Shown here in pieces: positions 33,841-42,773 of a DNA stretch of 64,000 nt (the stretch's first letter is position 1; each line of letters begins with the position of its first letter). Position numbers and translations under genes: made by a program. The stretch comes from Drechmeria coniospora. Its lineage: Eukaryota; Ascomycota; Sordariomycetes; Hypocreales; Ophiocordycipitaceae. The notes under the pieces are model-generated. The model saw nothing but the letters and a program-made list of their open reading frames with translations, did not search any database and was not told the DNA's origin. The DNA is taken from the NCBI RefSeq assembly GCF_001625195.1, contig NC_054389.1:11962520-12026519 (forward strand), written 5' to 3'.

Positions 33841-36425
33841 TCACAGATCGGCGGCGTAGCTTCCGTTGGCGGCGAAGCGCAGCTGATGCTCGCGCAGGTC
33901 GGCCCAGTGCCGCAGCTCGTCCTCCTCGTCCTCGGCCGTCATGAGACTCGGGTCGGGCGCCCGGCCGTCGGCGGCGAAGCCCGTGCCCTCGAGCTTGAGC
34001 AGGACGGCGACGAGCTCCGACAGGGCCTCCTCGGCCTTGAGGGCAAAGGGGCCCTTGCGCTCGGGCGCGTCGGCGAGCAGGGTCGAGGCGAGCTGGCGGA
34101 TCTTGCTGATGATGGAGCCGCCGTTGGGCTCGAGGTTCCGCTGCGAGACGAGGCCGAGGACGGTGAGGAGGTTCTGGACGAGCAGCTCGCGCTCCTGCGA
34201 CATGAGGTCGAGGATGTCCTTGTCGTCGGCGTCGCGCAGGGCCGATTCCTCGTCGGACTGGCCCATGGCCTGCTGCTGCGGGTCCCGGAGGTAGACGTCG
34301 CGCAGGTTGAAGTAGAGCTCGACAAAGTAGGAGCGGGTGGCGAGCTGGGAGACGAAGAGGTTGGCCTTTTGAATCTCGTACTGCAGCCGACGGCGACGCG
34401 ACGGCTCGGCCTTGATGGCGACGCGGATGTCGTGGGCGGGCTGGGGCTCGGGCCAGAGGGGCGGCACGTACTGCAGGCCCGAGTCGTCGAGGTTCGCGAG
34501 CGAGTCGGCGTCGTCGGCGTCGGCGTGGCTGCCAAGCTGCAGCTCGGGCGGCAGGTTGTCGATGATGCCCTTGGCGGCGAGGAGGCCGTCGCGCAGCAGC
34601 AGCCGCTGGTCGGGCCAGGGGAGGGTGCTCATGCCGTAGGCGAGCTCGAGGCTGACGACGCCGTTCATGGTGGTGTAGATGTCGATGGCGAAGCGGAAGC
34701 CCGTGAGGAGGGTGACGGCGCCGTCGGGCTGGTGGACGATGTCGCGGGCGACGACGCAGACGTCGTCGACGTTTTCCGGGTACGCCGGATAGGGCAGGCT
34801 AGGCGTCGAAGGGGCGATGATGAGGTCCGAGTGCGAGGCGCCGAGCTGCGAAAAGGACCTGGCCGGAGCGTGGGTTAGCGAGGGGGAGGGGGAGAGAGAT
34901 GCAGAGAGGGGGGGGGGAGATGCAGAGAGAGGCAGAGAGGGGGGGAGACAGATACAGGGAAGGGGAGAGACGGAGACAGGGAGGGCGAGAGACGGAGACA
35001 AGGAGGGCGAGAGACGGAGACAAGGAGGGCGAGAGACGGAGAGAGGACGAGGCAGACGTACCGAACGGCGAGCAGCAGACACCAAAATATGCGCTTGCCA
35101 GTCTCGTCCTTGACGTGGTTGAAGCGCGGGGCCTCGGCGGCGTCGGGCGAGTAGGCCACCTCGTCGCCAAAGGTCGGCAGGTCGCCGGGGTGGGCGGGAC
35201 GGCTGAAGCCGAGCTCGCGGATGAGGGTGAGCGTCTCGGCCATGAAGTGGCGGGACGCGTTCCACTGGTGGCAGTGGGCCGAGGCGAGGCCGAGAAAGTA
35301 GCTCGCGGCGGCGTCGTCGAGCGACTTGGGCTGCTTGAGCACCCAGCGGCCGCCGCGGGCGTGCAGGGCAATGTCGCGGCACCTCTCGACGACGACGACG
35401 GCCTTGGGGAAGAGGTGGACGCCGTGCTGCGACTTGAGGTGCTCCCGGGCGCTGCGGGGAAAGGAGGCGACGAGGGCGGCAATCATGCTCGCGAGGAGGG
35501 CGAGGAACTCGGGACGCGTGCGGTCGTCCCGGCTCGCAAACGACTCCCGAAACGTCGGCTCGTGGGGGAAGGGGGCGAGGGGGTGGAGGTAGGCGAAGAA
35601 GTCGTCGACGAGGAGCTCGAGGACGGGCATCGGGGCGATGGACTCGGCGTCGAGCGCCGCCTCGGACGAGATGTCGAGGAGCGTCTTGGCCGCGTTCCGG
35701 GGCGACGGCACGGCGGCGGTCAGGGGCGCGGCCGGGGAGACGGCGGAAGCGGCACGGGCACGCTTGGCAGCCTTGGCCGCCTCGGCGTGCTTGTTGGGGG
35801 GGCCGCGGCGTTTCGTCTCGCGGTCCGAGGTGCAGTCGACGCCGAGCTCGCGGCAGGGCTTGCAGGGGATGGTGGAGTCGTCGCACTTGACCTTGCGCAT
35901 GCTGCACATGTCACAGGCGCGGCGGAGGCGGGTGAGCTTGGGGTTGATGGTCGGGTCGCGCATGACGGCACCGGGAGCGGCGGCGAGGAGCTGCTGCTGT
36001 TGCTGCTGGTGCTGGTGCATGTGCTGCTGATGCTGGTGCTGCTGGTGCGGGGGCAGGGACGGATGTTGGTGTGGCGGAGGAAGAGCATCATGCTGCTGCT
36101 GCTGCTGCTGATGCTCATGCTGCTGCTGCTGCTGATGCTGATGCTCATGCTGCTGCTGCTGGTGCTGCTGCTGCTGAGGCGGCGGCGGCGGCGGCGGCGG
36201 AGGAAGAGATTGCTGGGTCAGGGGCGAGACGTGCTCGGCGGCGGCGGCGGCGGCATCCTGGAGTGCCTGGCGGTTCGCATGTGCGGCGGCATCGCTGGCG
36301 GCCTGGAGGATCTCGAGGCCATTGCTCGCGTAGGCATGAGCGTGGGCGTGGGCGTGGGCGGCGGCGGCGGCGGAGACGGCAACTTGCTGGGAGGGCGAGG
36401 GTGGTGGAGATGTCGAGGCAGACAT
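33841..36425 (-). CDS. Zn2Cys6 fungal-specific transcription factor with Gln/His-rich N-terminus
   Basis: Two exons, 36425-35062 and 34858-33841, giving 793 residues. Splicing joins LLLAVR to SFSQLGASHSDL across a 203-nt intron (GTACGT; CTAACCCACGCTCCGGCCAG). Residues 80-147 are a Gln/His tract encoded by CAG/CAT/CAC repeats. The zinc cluster spans 171-198 with C-x2-C-x6-C-x6-C-x2-C-x6-C spacing (CDMCSMRKVKC...), followed by a basic linker (RRGPPNKHAEAAKAAKRAR). The middle homology region (about 270-560) contains the fungal-factor helices (ASYFLGLASAHCHQWNASRHFM, ELGFSRP, RIFWCLLLAVR). The C-terminus ends in an acidic stretch (EDEEDELRHWADL) that could activate transcription. It would act as a nuclear DNA-binding regulator; the target pathway is unknown. 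Confidence 0.88.
34890..35050 (-). repeat. Minisatellite inside the Zn2Cys6 gene intron
   Basis: The intron is mostly a tandem array, purine-rich on the plus strand (GGAGACAAGGAGGGCGAGA units of 28 bases, then GCAGAGAG units). It explains why this intron is about three times longer than others in the window. The repeat leaves an open frame through the intron, so intron retention would add low-complexity protein in one frame. Confidence 0.85.
35990..36180 (-). repeat. Trinucleotide repeat coding for Gln/His tract
   Basis: CTGCTG / CTCATGCTG-type triplets on the plus strand encode interrupted polyglutamine and histidine runs in the Zn2Cys6 factor. Interruptions by CAT and CAC codons give HEHQHQQQQQ-type segments. 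Such tracts often vary in length between isolates. Confidence 0.9.
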
Positions 36426-36756
36426 GGCGATGAGGCTGCGAATCCGAAGACGCGTATGGCGATGGCTGATCGTCGGCCGATGTCCGGGTGAGGAGGGTAA
36501 GGTGAGGGAGGAACTCCGGAGCAGAGCAGCGAGGCTGGCGGCGCGTCACGTGAGGGCGCGGGGTTTCGGACGGAGTTTACTGTACAGTTCGTGTTACAGT
36601 CAGTACTGTACGGAGTACGGAGGACGGAGTACATGTAAGTAAGTACTTTTTTTGACGGAGTACTTGAGTGCTTGTACTTGCATAAGTACTTAGAATACCT
36701 TTATGTACTTGCACCAACTGACGTAAGTACCTGTAGCGATTGAGGACTTGGTATTA

Positions 36757-37240
36757 TTAATTGCTTGGGACAGGCCAGTACATACAACTACAGCGAATGA
36801 GTGCTCTGTTAGTACTTGTCAATTGCTTTGGACAGGCCAGTACAACAACAGCGACTGAGTGCTCTGTATTAATTACTTGGGACAGGCCAGTACGTACAAC
36901 TACAGCGAATGAGTGCTCTGTTAGTACTTGTCAATTGCTTTGGACAGGCAAGCACCACTACAGCGACTGAGTACCTAGTAGGTACTAGTACTCGGCATTA
37001 ATTGCTTGGGACAGGCAAGTACAGCTACAGCGACTGAGTGCTCCGTAATAATTGCTTGGGATAGGCAAGTAAAACTACAGCGACTGAGTACTCGGTATTA
37101 ATTGCAGGGACAGGCAAGTACCACTACAGCGACTGAGTGCTCTGTATTAATTGCTTGGGACAGTCAAGTACCACTACAGCGACTGAGTACTCGGTATTAA
37201 TTGTTTGGACAGGCAAGTACAACTACAGAGTGAATCGACC
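36757..37240 (+). repeat. Tandem array, TTGCTTGGGACAGGCAAGTAC unit (about 50-60 bases)
   Basis: Nine copies of a unit reading (ATTAATTGCTTGGGACAGG) then (CAAGTACCACTACAGCGACTG) with AGTGCTCTGT or AGTACTCGGT ends. Units vary by short insertions such as AGTACTTGTC. The array separates the Zn2Cys6 gene from the nucleotidyltransferase-ART gene and marks the left edge of the AT-richer island. Confidence 0.92.
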
Positions 37241-37749
37241 TTTTGCTACCACTACAAAAATGAATCAGTACTTTTGACACCCTACCGTACTTGCATCTCT
37301 TGCATGCACGGAGAACGTGTGTATTGCTCAATGTACGGCGTACGCAAGTCGAGTACCGAGTATTATAGTGAGTATATCCGTAATATAGCCGCTCTGCAGA
37401 GGAGGGTTGTACCAGTATGTACCGAGTACTTACAACTACGAGTGCAGTACATGTAAGCTTGGCTCGTGGTTATCGATAGCAATTGGCTATGGGATCTGTG
37501 TGTTCTATGTACATAGTGACTAAGAGTAGATTAGGATTACGTAATCGTGCTCCATACGATTACGGAGAGGATAAAAGTGGCCGCTCAAGGGCAACCTCTT
37601 TTCCCTTCTTTCGTACCAAATTGAATCCATCAAAAGAGATTTCGCTACCAGTTTTCCCCCAGAACCGAACCAACAATACTATGTTGTACACAGCTTCGAG
37701 TAATAGAAAGGTCCAAATTAGACCACTTCTCAAAAAACCTCCAAACACT
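37241..37749. other. 3' flank of the secreted fusion gene
   Basis: AT-richer DNA. A possible decayed half-copy of the hairpin element lies at about 37247-37281 (TGAATCAGTACTTTTGACA). No gene. Confidence 0.4.
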
Positions 37750-39504
37750 TCAAGGAGCGTTCGGAACCTTGAACTTTGTTGATACCTTCGGTGATACAAC
37801 GTCGCCTTCGCTAGCAGCCGATACGCCTTCGACCAGCAGTCCGCCGGCATCAACGGCGTCTACACTTAGCGCTGCGACTTCGGTGGCGTCGGCGACCTCG
37901 CCAAGACCAGGGATGAGATTTGCTGCTGCCACCGCTGGAAGGAGGGCAATTGCTATCTTATGTCTCTCAATAAAGCCCCATGTCTGCTTGAGCCAGGACT
38001 CTTCGTTTGGTGCTGGGATGGCGTTCTTGACAGATTCCTTGCCAGAGATAGGGTCGCCTTCGGCAGTTGGAATCAGGGGGAATTTCCCACTCCAGCCCAC
38101 GGCTAGCCCATTAACCTGCATAAATTCCTCAAGCTGCTGGAGATGTTGCCCCGAGTTTGATAGCTTTGGCTGTGCCTCTGTATTGGCCGTATATGCGTCG
38201 AACTGCTTGTCATAGTCTTCGTTTTTCTGAAAAAGGGGCGTTCCTTCTCGAAAGGCTTTCTCAAAGTAGTCACGTAGTCCCGCCTTTCCATTAACGGCCA
38301 AAGAGGCAGGCGGAGCGTAGTCGTGTGGAATCTGGGCCCAGCCGAGAACTTGTGACCATTTAATGCCCCCGGCTACGACGAATTCTTGTCTCGGAGTGAC
38401 TGCCTTCCCATGACCAACCGACTTCGCTGCGTCGACCATGTTTGGCGTGGCATGGACGACGTAAACTACGCCGTAGTGGCCTGGGGTGTGCTTGGAGGCT
38501 TCGTGTGCCGCCCGCTTGGCTGCGGTTCCGAAGTCTTGGGACGTCGGAAGAAAGAAGCTTGGGGTGTTCAGGGGCAGCTTGGCGGCCATCTCAAGCTCTG
38601 ACTGAGCAGCTGCCCCCTTCTTGAGTAGGGAGTCGGCTGAAGGGACGAATCCGCCTTGTTGCTTGGCCACGGCTGGCAGTACAAAGTCGCCGTAAAAGGC
38701 GAACCGAGGGGCGTCCAAGGCCGCCCCGGGCTTTGCGACGTTGGATGCCGGCTCCTTGTCGCGGGACTCGGCACCATCTATGCTTTCGGATAGTTCAATC
38801 AAGTTGGCTCCCGATTTAACGTTAACCTCCTTGCATAATTCGATTAGGTTCACCGGTTCTTTCCTGCCCCATGACTTGAACAAACCCTTCACGCCGGCAT
38901 AGTTGATCGAAACCATGTTTTTCATTTCGAGCCACTTCCGGAGGTAAAAGCCGGCGTCCTCGAGGTTGTATGCCATTTTCGAATCCTCCATCTTCTCCAT
39001 TTTCTGCATTTTCCCCACAAACTGCCAGTCCCACGGCGCGGAGATGAACTTTATGCCAGCGCTGCCTTCAAGCATCCCGGCAAGCACGGTGCCCTGCGCC
39101 TCGGCCTCCGACATATACCGTTCATAAAGGGCGGCATTCATGATGAAAAAGTTCTTGATTGTGTCGTCGGTCCAGCTTGATGCCCTTTCCGGTTGCACAC
39201 CTTTCATAGCCGTATAAAAAATGGGCCGGAGCAGTTTGATGTCCGAAGAACATTTTGCCGAGTTTCCTATAGGGTTACAGCCGGACACTATAAAGTCCAT
39301 ATCTTCGGTCTCATCACGGTTTTGGAGTATAACGTTCACGGCACCACCCTGAACAATGAGTGTCATTTTTTTCCCCAGTTTGGCCACATCATTGTTAGCA
39401 CGCTCCATAGCCTGCAATAAGTTTTCCCTGGTCAGTTTTCGGATCGGTTGTGCGGCCACAGAGACGGCGAGGAGAGCCGAAAGAAGAGTGTTAACGAAGC
39501 GCAT
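37750..39504 (-). CDS. Secreted nucleotidyltransferase-like / ADP-ribosyltransferase-like fusion protein
   Basis: Single exon, 584 residues. Residues 1-19 are a signal peptide. Residues 24-250 contain a nucleotidyltransferase-like motif: VQGGAVNVIL (Gly53-Gly54) then TEDMDF with Asp68-x-Asp70, the Gly-Gly...Asp-x-Asp pattern of the Pol-beta/AbiEii type. Residues 265-395 resemble a heat-labile-enterotoxin A-type ART fold: FYGDF (271-274) opening strand, GGF at 284-286, FFLPTSQDF (317-325), GVVYVVHATPN and RQEFVVAGGIKWSQVLGW (372-389). The usual catalytic Arg of the first strand is absent (Tyr-Gly there) and only the second Glu of the Glu-x-Glu pair remains (Glu374). The ART part may therefore be inactive or altered; this is a natural state, described only. 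The C-terminus is helical with a hydrophobic stretch (518-560). It lies in an AT-rich island beside an hAT remnant. NTase assignment is inference at moderate confidence. Confidence 0.72.
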   Translation of the reverse strand: MRFVNTLLSALLAVSVAAQPIRKLTRENLLQAMERANNDVAKLGKKMTLIVQGGAVNVILQNRDETEDMDFIVSGCNPIGNSAKCSSDIKLLRPIFYTAMKGVQPERASSWTDDTIKNFFIMNAALYERYMSEAEAQGTVLAGMLEGSAGIKFISAPWDWQFVGKMQKMEKMEDSKMAYNLEDAGFYLRKWLEMKNMVSINYAGVKGLFKSWGRKEPVNLIELCKEVNVKSGANLIELSESIDGAESRDKEPASNVAKPGAALDAPRFAFYGDFVLPAVAKQQGGFVPSADSLLKKGAAAQSELEMAAKLPLNTPSFFLPTSQDFGTAAKRAAHEASKHTPGHYGVVYVVHATPNMVDAAKSVGHGKAVTPRQEFVVAGGIKWSQVLGWAQIPHDYAPPASLAVNGKAGLRDYFEKAFREGTPLFQKNEDYDKQFDAYTANTEAQPKLSNSGQHLQQLEEFMQVNGLAVGWSGKFPLIPTAEGDPISGKESVKNAIPAPNEESWLKQTWGFIERHKIAIALLPAVAAANLIPGLGEVADATEVAALSVDAVDAGGLLVEGVSAASEGDVVSPKVSTKFKVPNAP

Positions 39505-39621
39505 GGTGAGACCGGTTCTTCAAATAAGATATTTGAAGGAAGTAGTTTGAAAGCGGGTTGCCTAAATCTACAACTTTGCTTTTTAATACTCCAAATGTCT
39601 CGTACTTTTGAGGCATCACGT

Positions 39622-39629
39622 TATTTATA
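39622..39629 (-). promoter_or_regulatory. TATA box of the fusion gene
   Basis: TATAAATA on the minus strand, about 118 bases upstream of the start codon at 39504. It is a canonical match at a plausible distance. Confidence 0.55.
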
Positions 39630-39966
39630 CTAGCAGAGAATCATGAGCTCGTGTTCTGGCTATGGACATGCCGGATTGTGCTCATATCTACTTCGTATTT
39701 GGAGCTTCTGCACTTGCTGTAGCTGAAAAATTAATGTAGCCGCCTGCATGAAATCGTATGGTAAATACGGAGAACATATCATCATCATGCAGCTCTTATG
39801 GTTATTTTCGGCTTCAATATTTGGTGACGCTCCGGCATTATCTTGCAGCCGTCTTACCGCAGCGCAGGCTTTCTAATCATACGATATACGGACCTATATG
39901 ACTTATTATGTATGATCTATTTTTGTATGGCGAACTAAATCAAGAATTGCCATACGGGAAATAACA

Positions 39967-40377
39967 TTAAGGCTCCATATCCTCCATTAAAGCCTTGGCG
40001 CTGCCCTCCTTTGGTATAGGCACGTAGTGTTCGACCACCTCTGCTCTGCCTGTACGGAGTAGCCCGGCAGCTATTCCGCAGCGAATCCAACTCTTTAAGC
40101 ACTCCCCTATTTCAATAGTTGATGCTCCAAGGAGCATTCGATCCCATGAAATTGTACGCCGTGCTCCGGAAAATGTATGCTCGGGATCAGCAGACATGGC
40201 GGGTATTAAGATAATGTCTATTGCCATCTTTGAAAGCCGAGGAAAGCGCTCCTGTTGTTCATCTTGTAGCCACCAGGCAAGGGGGGAGCAGTTAATTGGA
40301 ATGGGTGACTGGGCGGTGTAGGTTTCGTACTTGTTAACGTCTGATATTAAGCCCCTGAGCAAGCAGGTTATACTCAT
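39967..40377 (-). pseudogene. hAT-family transposase remnant (C-terminal dimerisation region)
   Basis: A 136-codon frame holds only the C-terminal part of an hAT transposase. The signature is PLAWWLQDEQQERFPRLSKM, then DIILIPAMSAD, FSGARRTISWDRMLLGAST and IEIGECLKSW, the conserved dimerisation block. The catalytic and BED-finger parts are missing upstream (beyond 40377 no continuing frame is recognised), so the element is truncated. A 9-base inverted repeat (ACCTAGGCG at 40424, CGCCTAGGT at 40451) lies just upstream, but I cannot tie it to element ends. Known hAT elements move by cut-and-paste with 8-bp target duplications; none could be identified here. Confidence 0.75.
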
Positions 40378-41075
40378 CCTGCCCCGGTGCCGGAACTAGC
40401 CTAGCCGTCTGCTTTTTCGGAAAACCTAGGCGTATTAGTACGGGCGCCCCCGCCTAGGTACCGATCGTCGAGTCAAAAAGGTGCTATAAAAAGGATCTGC
40501 CGCCGCGCGCCAAGCGGGTCGTAAAGAATACGAGCATACGGCGGAACGAATGAGTCGACGAATACGATGTTGTATCGGCCGCATAGGAGCCTGGGCGGCT
40601 GCAAAATATTCCTCAACGAAAAATGCAAGTTTTGCAAGTTTCGTCGGGGATTTGGGGATTCGGCTACACGCATTGGGCGGAAACTTTTATCCTTTCCTTT
40701 CTTTTCGCCGCCCTATAGCTAGGGTAGCGGTGCGTTTGGTTAGGCGGCGTATTTGTTTGCAGTCTCCGCTCGCCCAGCTATGCATCGGGCCATACTGTGC
40801 CTCAAGGGCCATCAGCAGCTCACTTAGGTACTGCTTAACCAAAAAAAAAAACCCAGAAACAGGAAGAGCAGCTCTAGGGTAGCAATAAGATGTCAAGTCT
40901 ATGTAGCTCTCAAGAAACACAAATATATACACCTCAAGCATCTGATACTAGAATCAGTCCATTATTTCTATGTCCTTACATAGCATATATGTGTTATGGA
41001 GTCACTAGTACTACCAGTATCTAGTGGTCGGAAAGAGTTGTTAAGAAATCTACAGAACTCTAACTCGAAGTTCAA
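40378..41075. other. AT-rich flank of the hAT remnant
   Basis: No gene recognised. It holds the 9-base inverted repeat noted above, an A-run near 40840 and broken frames that could be decayed transposon sequence. Confidence 0.4.
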
Positions 41076-41185
41076 GGCATTGGAGTACTTATACTCCAAT
41101 GCCCGCTTAGTCATAGGGCGAGCAAGTCACGTGCTTCTGCACGTGACTCTATCCTAGGACATAGCACTATTAGGCAAAGCCTAAT
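41076..41185. repeat. Cluster of three perfect short hairpins
   Basis: Three perfect inverted repeats lie in 110 bases. The first is GGCATTGGAGTA-CTTA-complement (41076-41103, 12-base stem). The second is AGTCACGTGC-TTCT-complement (41125-41148, 10-base stem, two CACGTG motifs). The third is ATTAGGC-AAA-complement (41169-41185, 7-base stem). All have 3-4 base loops. No coding frame. Confidence 0.9.
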
Positions 41186-41330
41186 ATCATAACATTATAT
41201 ACAGTTAATAGTCTTATATATAGTTAACAGTCATTTGTACAACCAACAGCTGTTACTTCTCAATATACTGTACTGTCGTACCTAATGATCGCTCTATAAA
41301 TAATACCAACTCTCGTTGCACCTCTATCTG

Positions 41331-41614
41331 CCTCAATTACTGCCTCAATCGCTGCCTCAATCGTGCCTCAATCGTGCCTCAATCGTGCCTCAGTCGCTGC
41401 CTCAATCATGCCTCAATCGTGCCTCAATCGCTGCCTCAATCGCTGCCTCAATCGCTACCTCAATCGCTGCCTCAATCGTGCCTCAATCGCTGCCTCAATC
41501 GCTGCCTCAATCGTGCCTTAATCACTGCCTCAATCGCTGCCTCAATCGCTGCCTCAATCGTGCCTCAATCACTGCCTTAATCACTGCCTTAATCGCTGCC
41601 TCAATCGCTGCCTT
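41331..41614 (+). repeat. 12-base minisatellite GCTGCCTCAATC
   Basis: About 24 copies in two forms, GCTGCCTCAATC (12 bases) and GTGCCTCAATC (11 bases). Point changes to CTTAATCACTG occur toward the right. The array is open in all plus frames only because the unit lacks stops. Confidence 0.93.
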
Positions 41615-41617
41615 TTA

Positions 41618-41850
41618 AGTAGCAATATATGTTACGTAGCAATATATATTGAAGTAGCAATGTATGTTGAGTAGTAATGTATGTTGAGTAGCAATACATG
41701 TTAAGCGACAATATATATTAGCGTAATAGTGCCTTACTGTCTAGTATGCCTTTTGTACTCAACACATACTGTTATATGTACTAGCTTTTTGACTCTATAC
41801 ATACTGTTGTATGTACTAGCTTTTTGTACTTCTACAGGCTCTTATATTAA
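41618..41850 (+). repeat. AT-rich tandem repeats (GTAGCAATATATGTTGA, then TACATACTGTTGTATGTACT)
   Basis: Five to six copies of a roughly 19-base unit lie between 41618 and 41720. Two copies of a roughly 55-base unit follow (41755-41840), each containing the palindrome-like ACATACTGTTGTATGT. Confidence 0.8.
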
Positions 41851-42029
41851 ACACTACACAATGCCTTGTGTTATGTTTGAATAGCTACTGTGTTTGCATT
41901 ATATATTACTGACCGGAACGAAGGTGCTTCACATGATCGCTACCCTAACAGTCTGTCGGCACCTTGACATCCGGTTACGAGGCTGTCACGGAATAGGGCA
42001 CGTACCCGTAGGTACTGTACTTGTACTTG

Positions 42030-42300
42030 CACGTACACGTTTACAGTGCAGGTAATACATGCGTACAGTGCAAGCAATACATGTTTACAGTGCAAGTGAT
42101 ACACATCTACAGTGCAAGTGATACACATTTACTCCGTACAGTGCAAGTGATACACATCTACAGTGCAAGTAACACACATCTACAGTGCAAGTAACACACA
42201 TCTACAGTGCAAGTAACACACATTTACAGTGCAAGTAACACACATCTACAGTGCAAGTAACACACATCTACAGTGCAAGTAACACACATCTACAGTGCAA
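42030..42300 (+). repeat. 21-base minisatellite ACAGTGCAAGTAACACACATC
   Basis: About 12 copies. Left copies read GCAAGTGATACACATCTACA and right copies GCAAGTAACACACATCTACA. One copy is interrupted by a TACTCCGTA word (42130-42138). It ends about 470 bases before the TPS2 start codon. Confidence 0.93.
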
Positions 42301-42773
42301 GCAGCGTACTGGGCCCTGTCACAGCTGCCGTAGGCCCACCCACAGTGCGGGGGAGCTGCCATCCCAAGTACTTGTACTTGTGCTGTACTTGTGCTGCTAT
42401 CCTTAATACTGCCGGGCGGTGCGACGTTGAAGCATCCCCAACCTCAACCTCCATTCTCGCCCTCTCCTCCATCACCACCATCCCCCAGTCGGGCATGCCG
42501 CTCCCGTCGACGGATCCGAATGCACCTTGATCCCTGCGCCGACGCCGACCTCCGTCTCCGTTCCCTTCTCTCACCCTGTCGTCCGGCACCAACACGCCGT
42601 CGCTCGCCCCCGGCTGGTGCCCGCCAGAGCTTGCCTCGCCGAAGCGGTCAGGGCCTTTGAAATTCAACCCCCCCTCCCCCGCTTCGCCGCCGCAAAATAT
42701 CGTCATCGTCGCCCCGTCATAGCATCCATCCGCGACACGCCGTCGACGCCGCCTGCTGCCGCTCCTGCCGACC

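Noticed and set aside
36757..37240. CRISPR-like direct repeat array
   Set aside because: Units are contiguous with diverged joints rather than identical repeats with unique spacers, and the DNA is eukaryotic.
41316..41618. Possible repeat protein from the 12-base array
   Set aside because: The unit lacks stops in several frames, so open reading is automatic. No start context or flanking coding signal.
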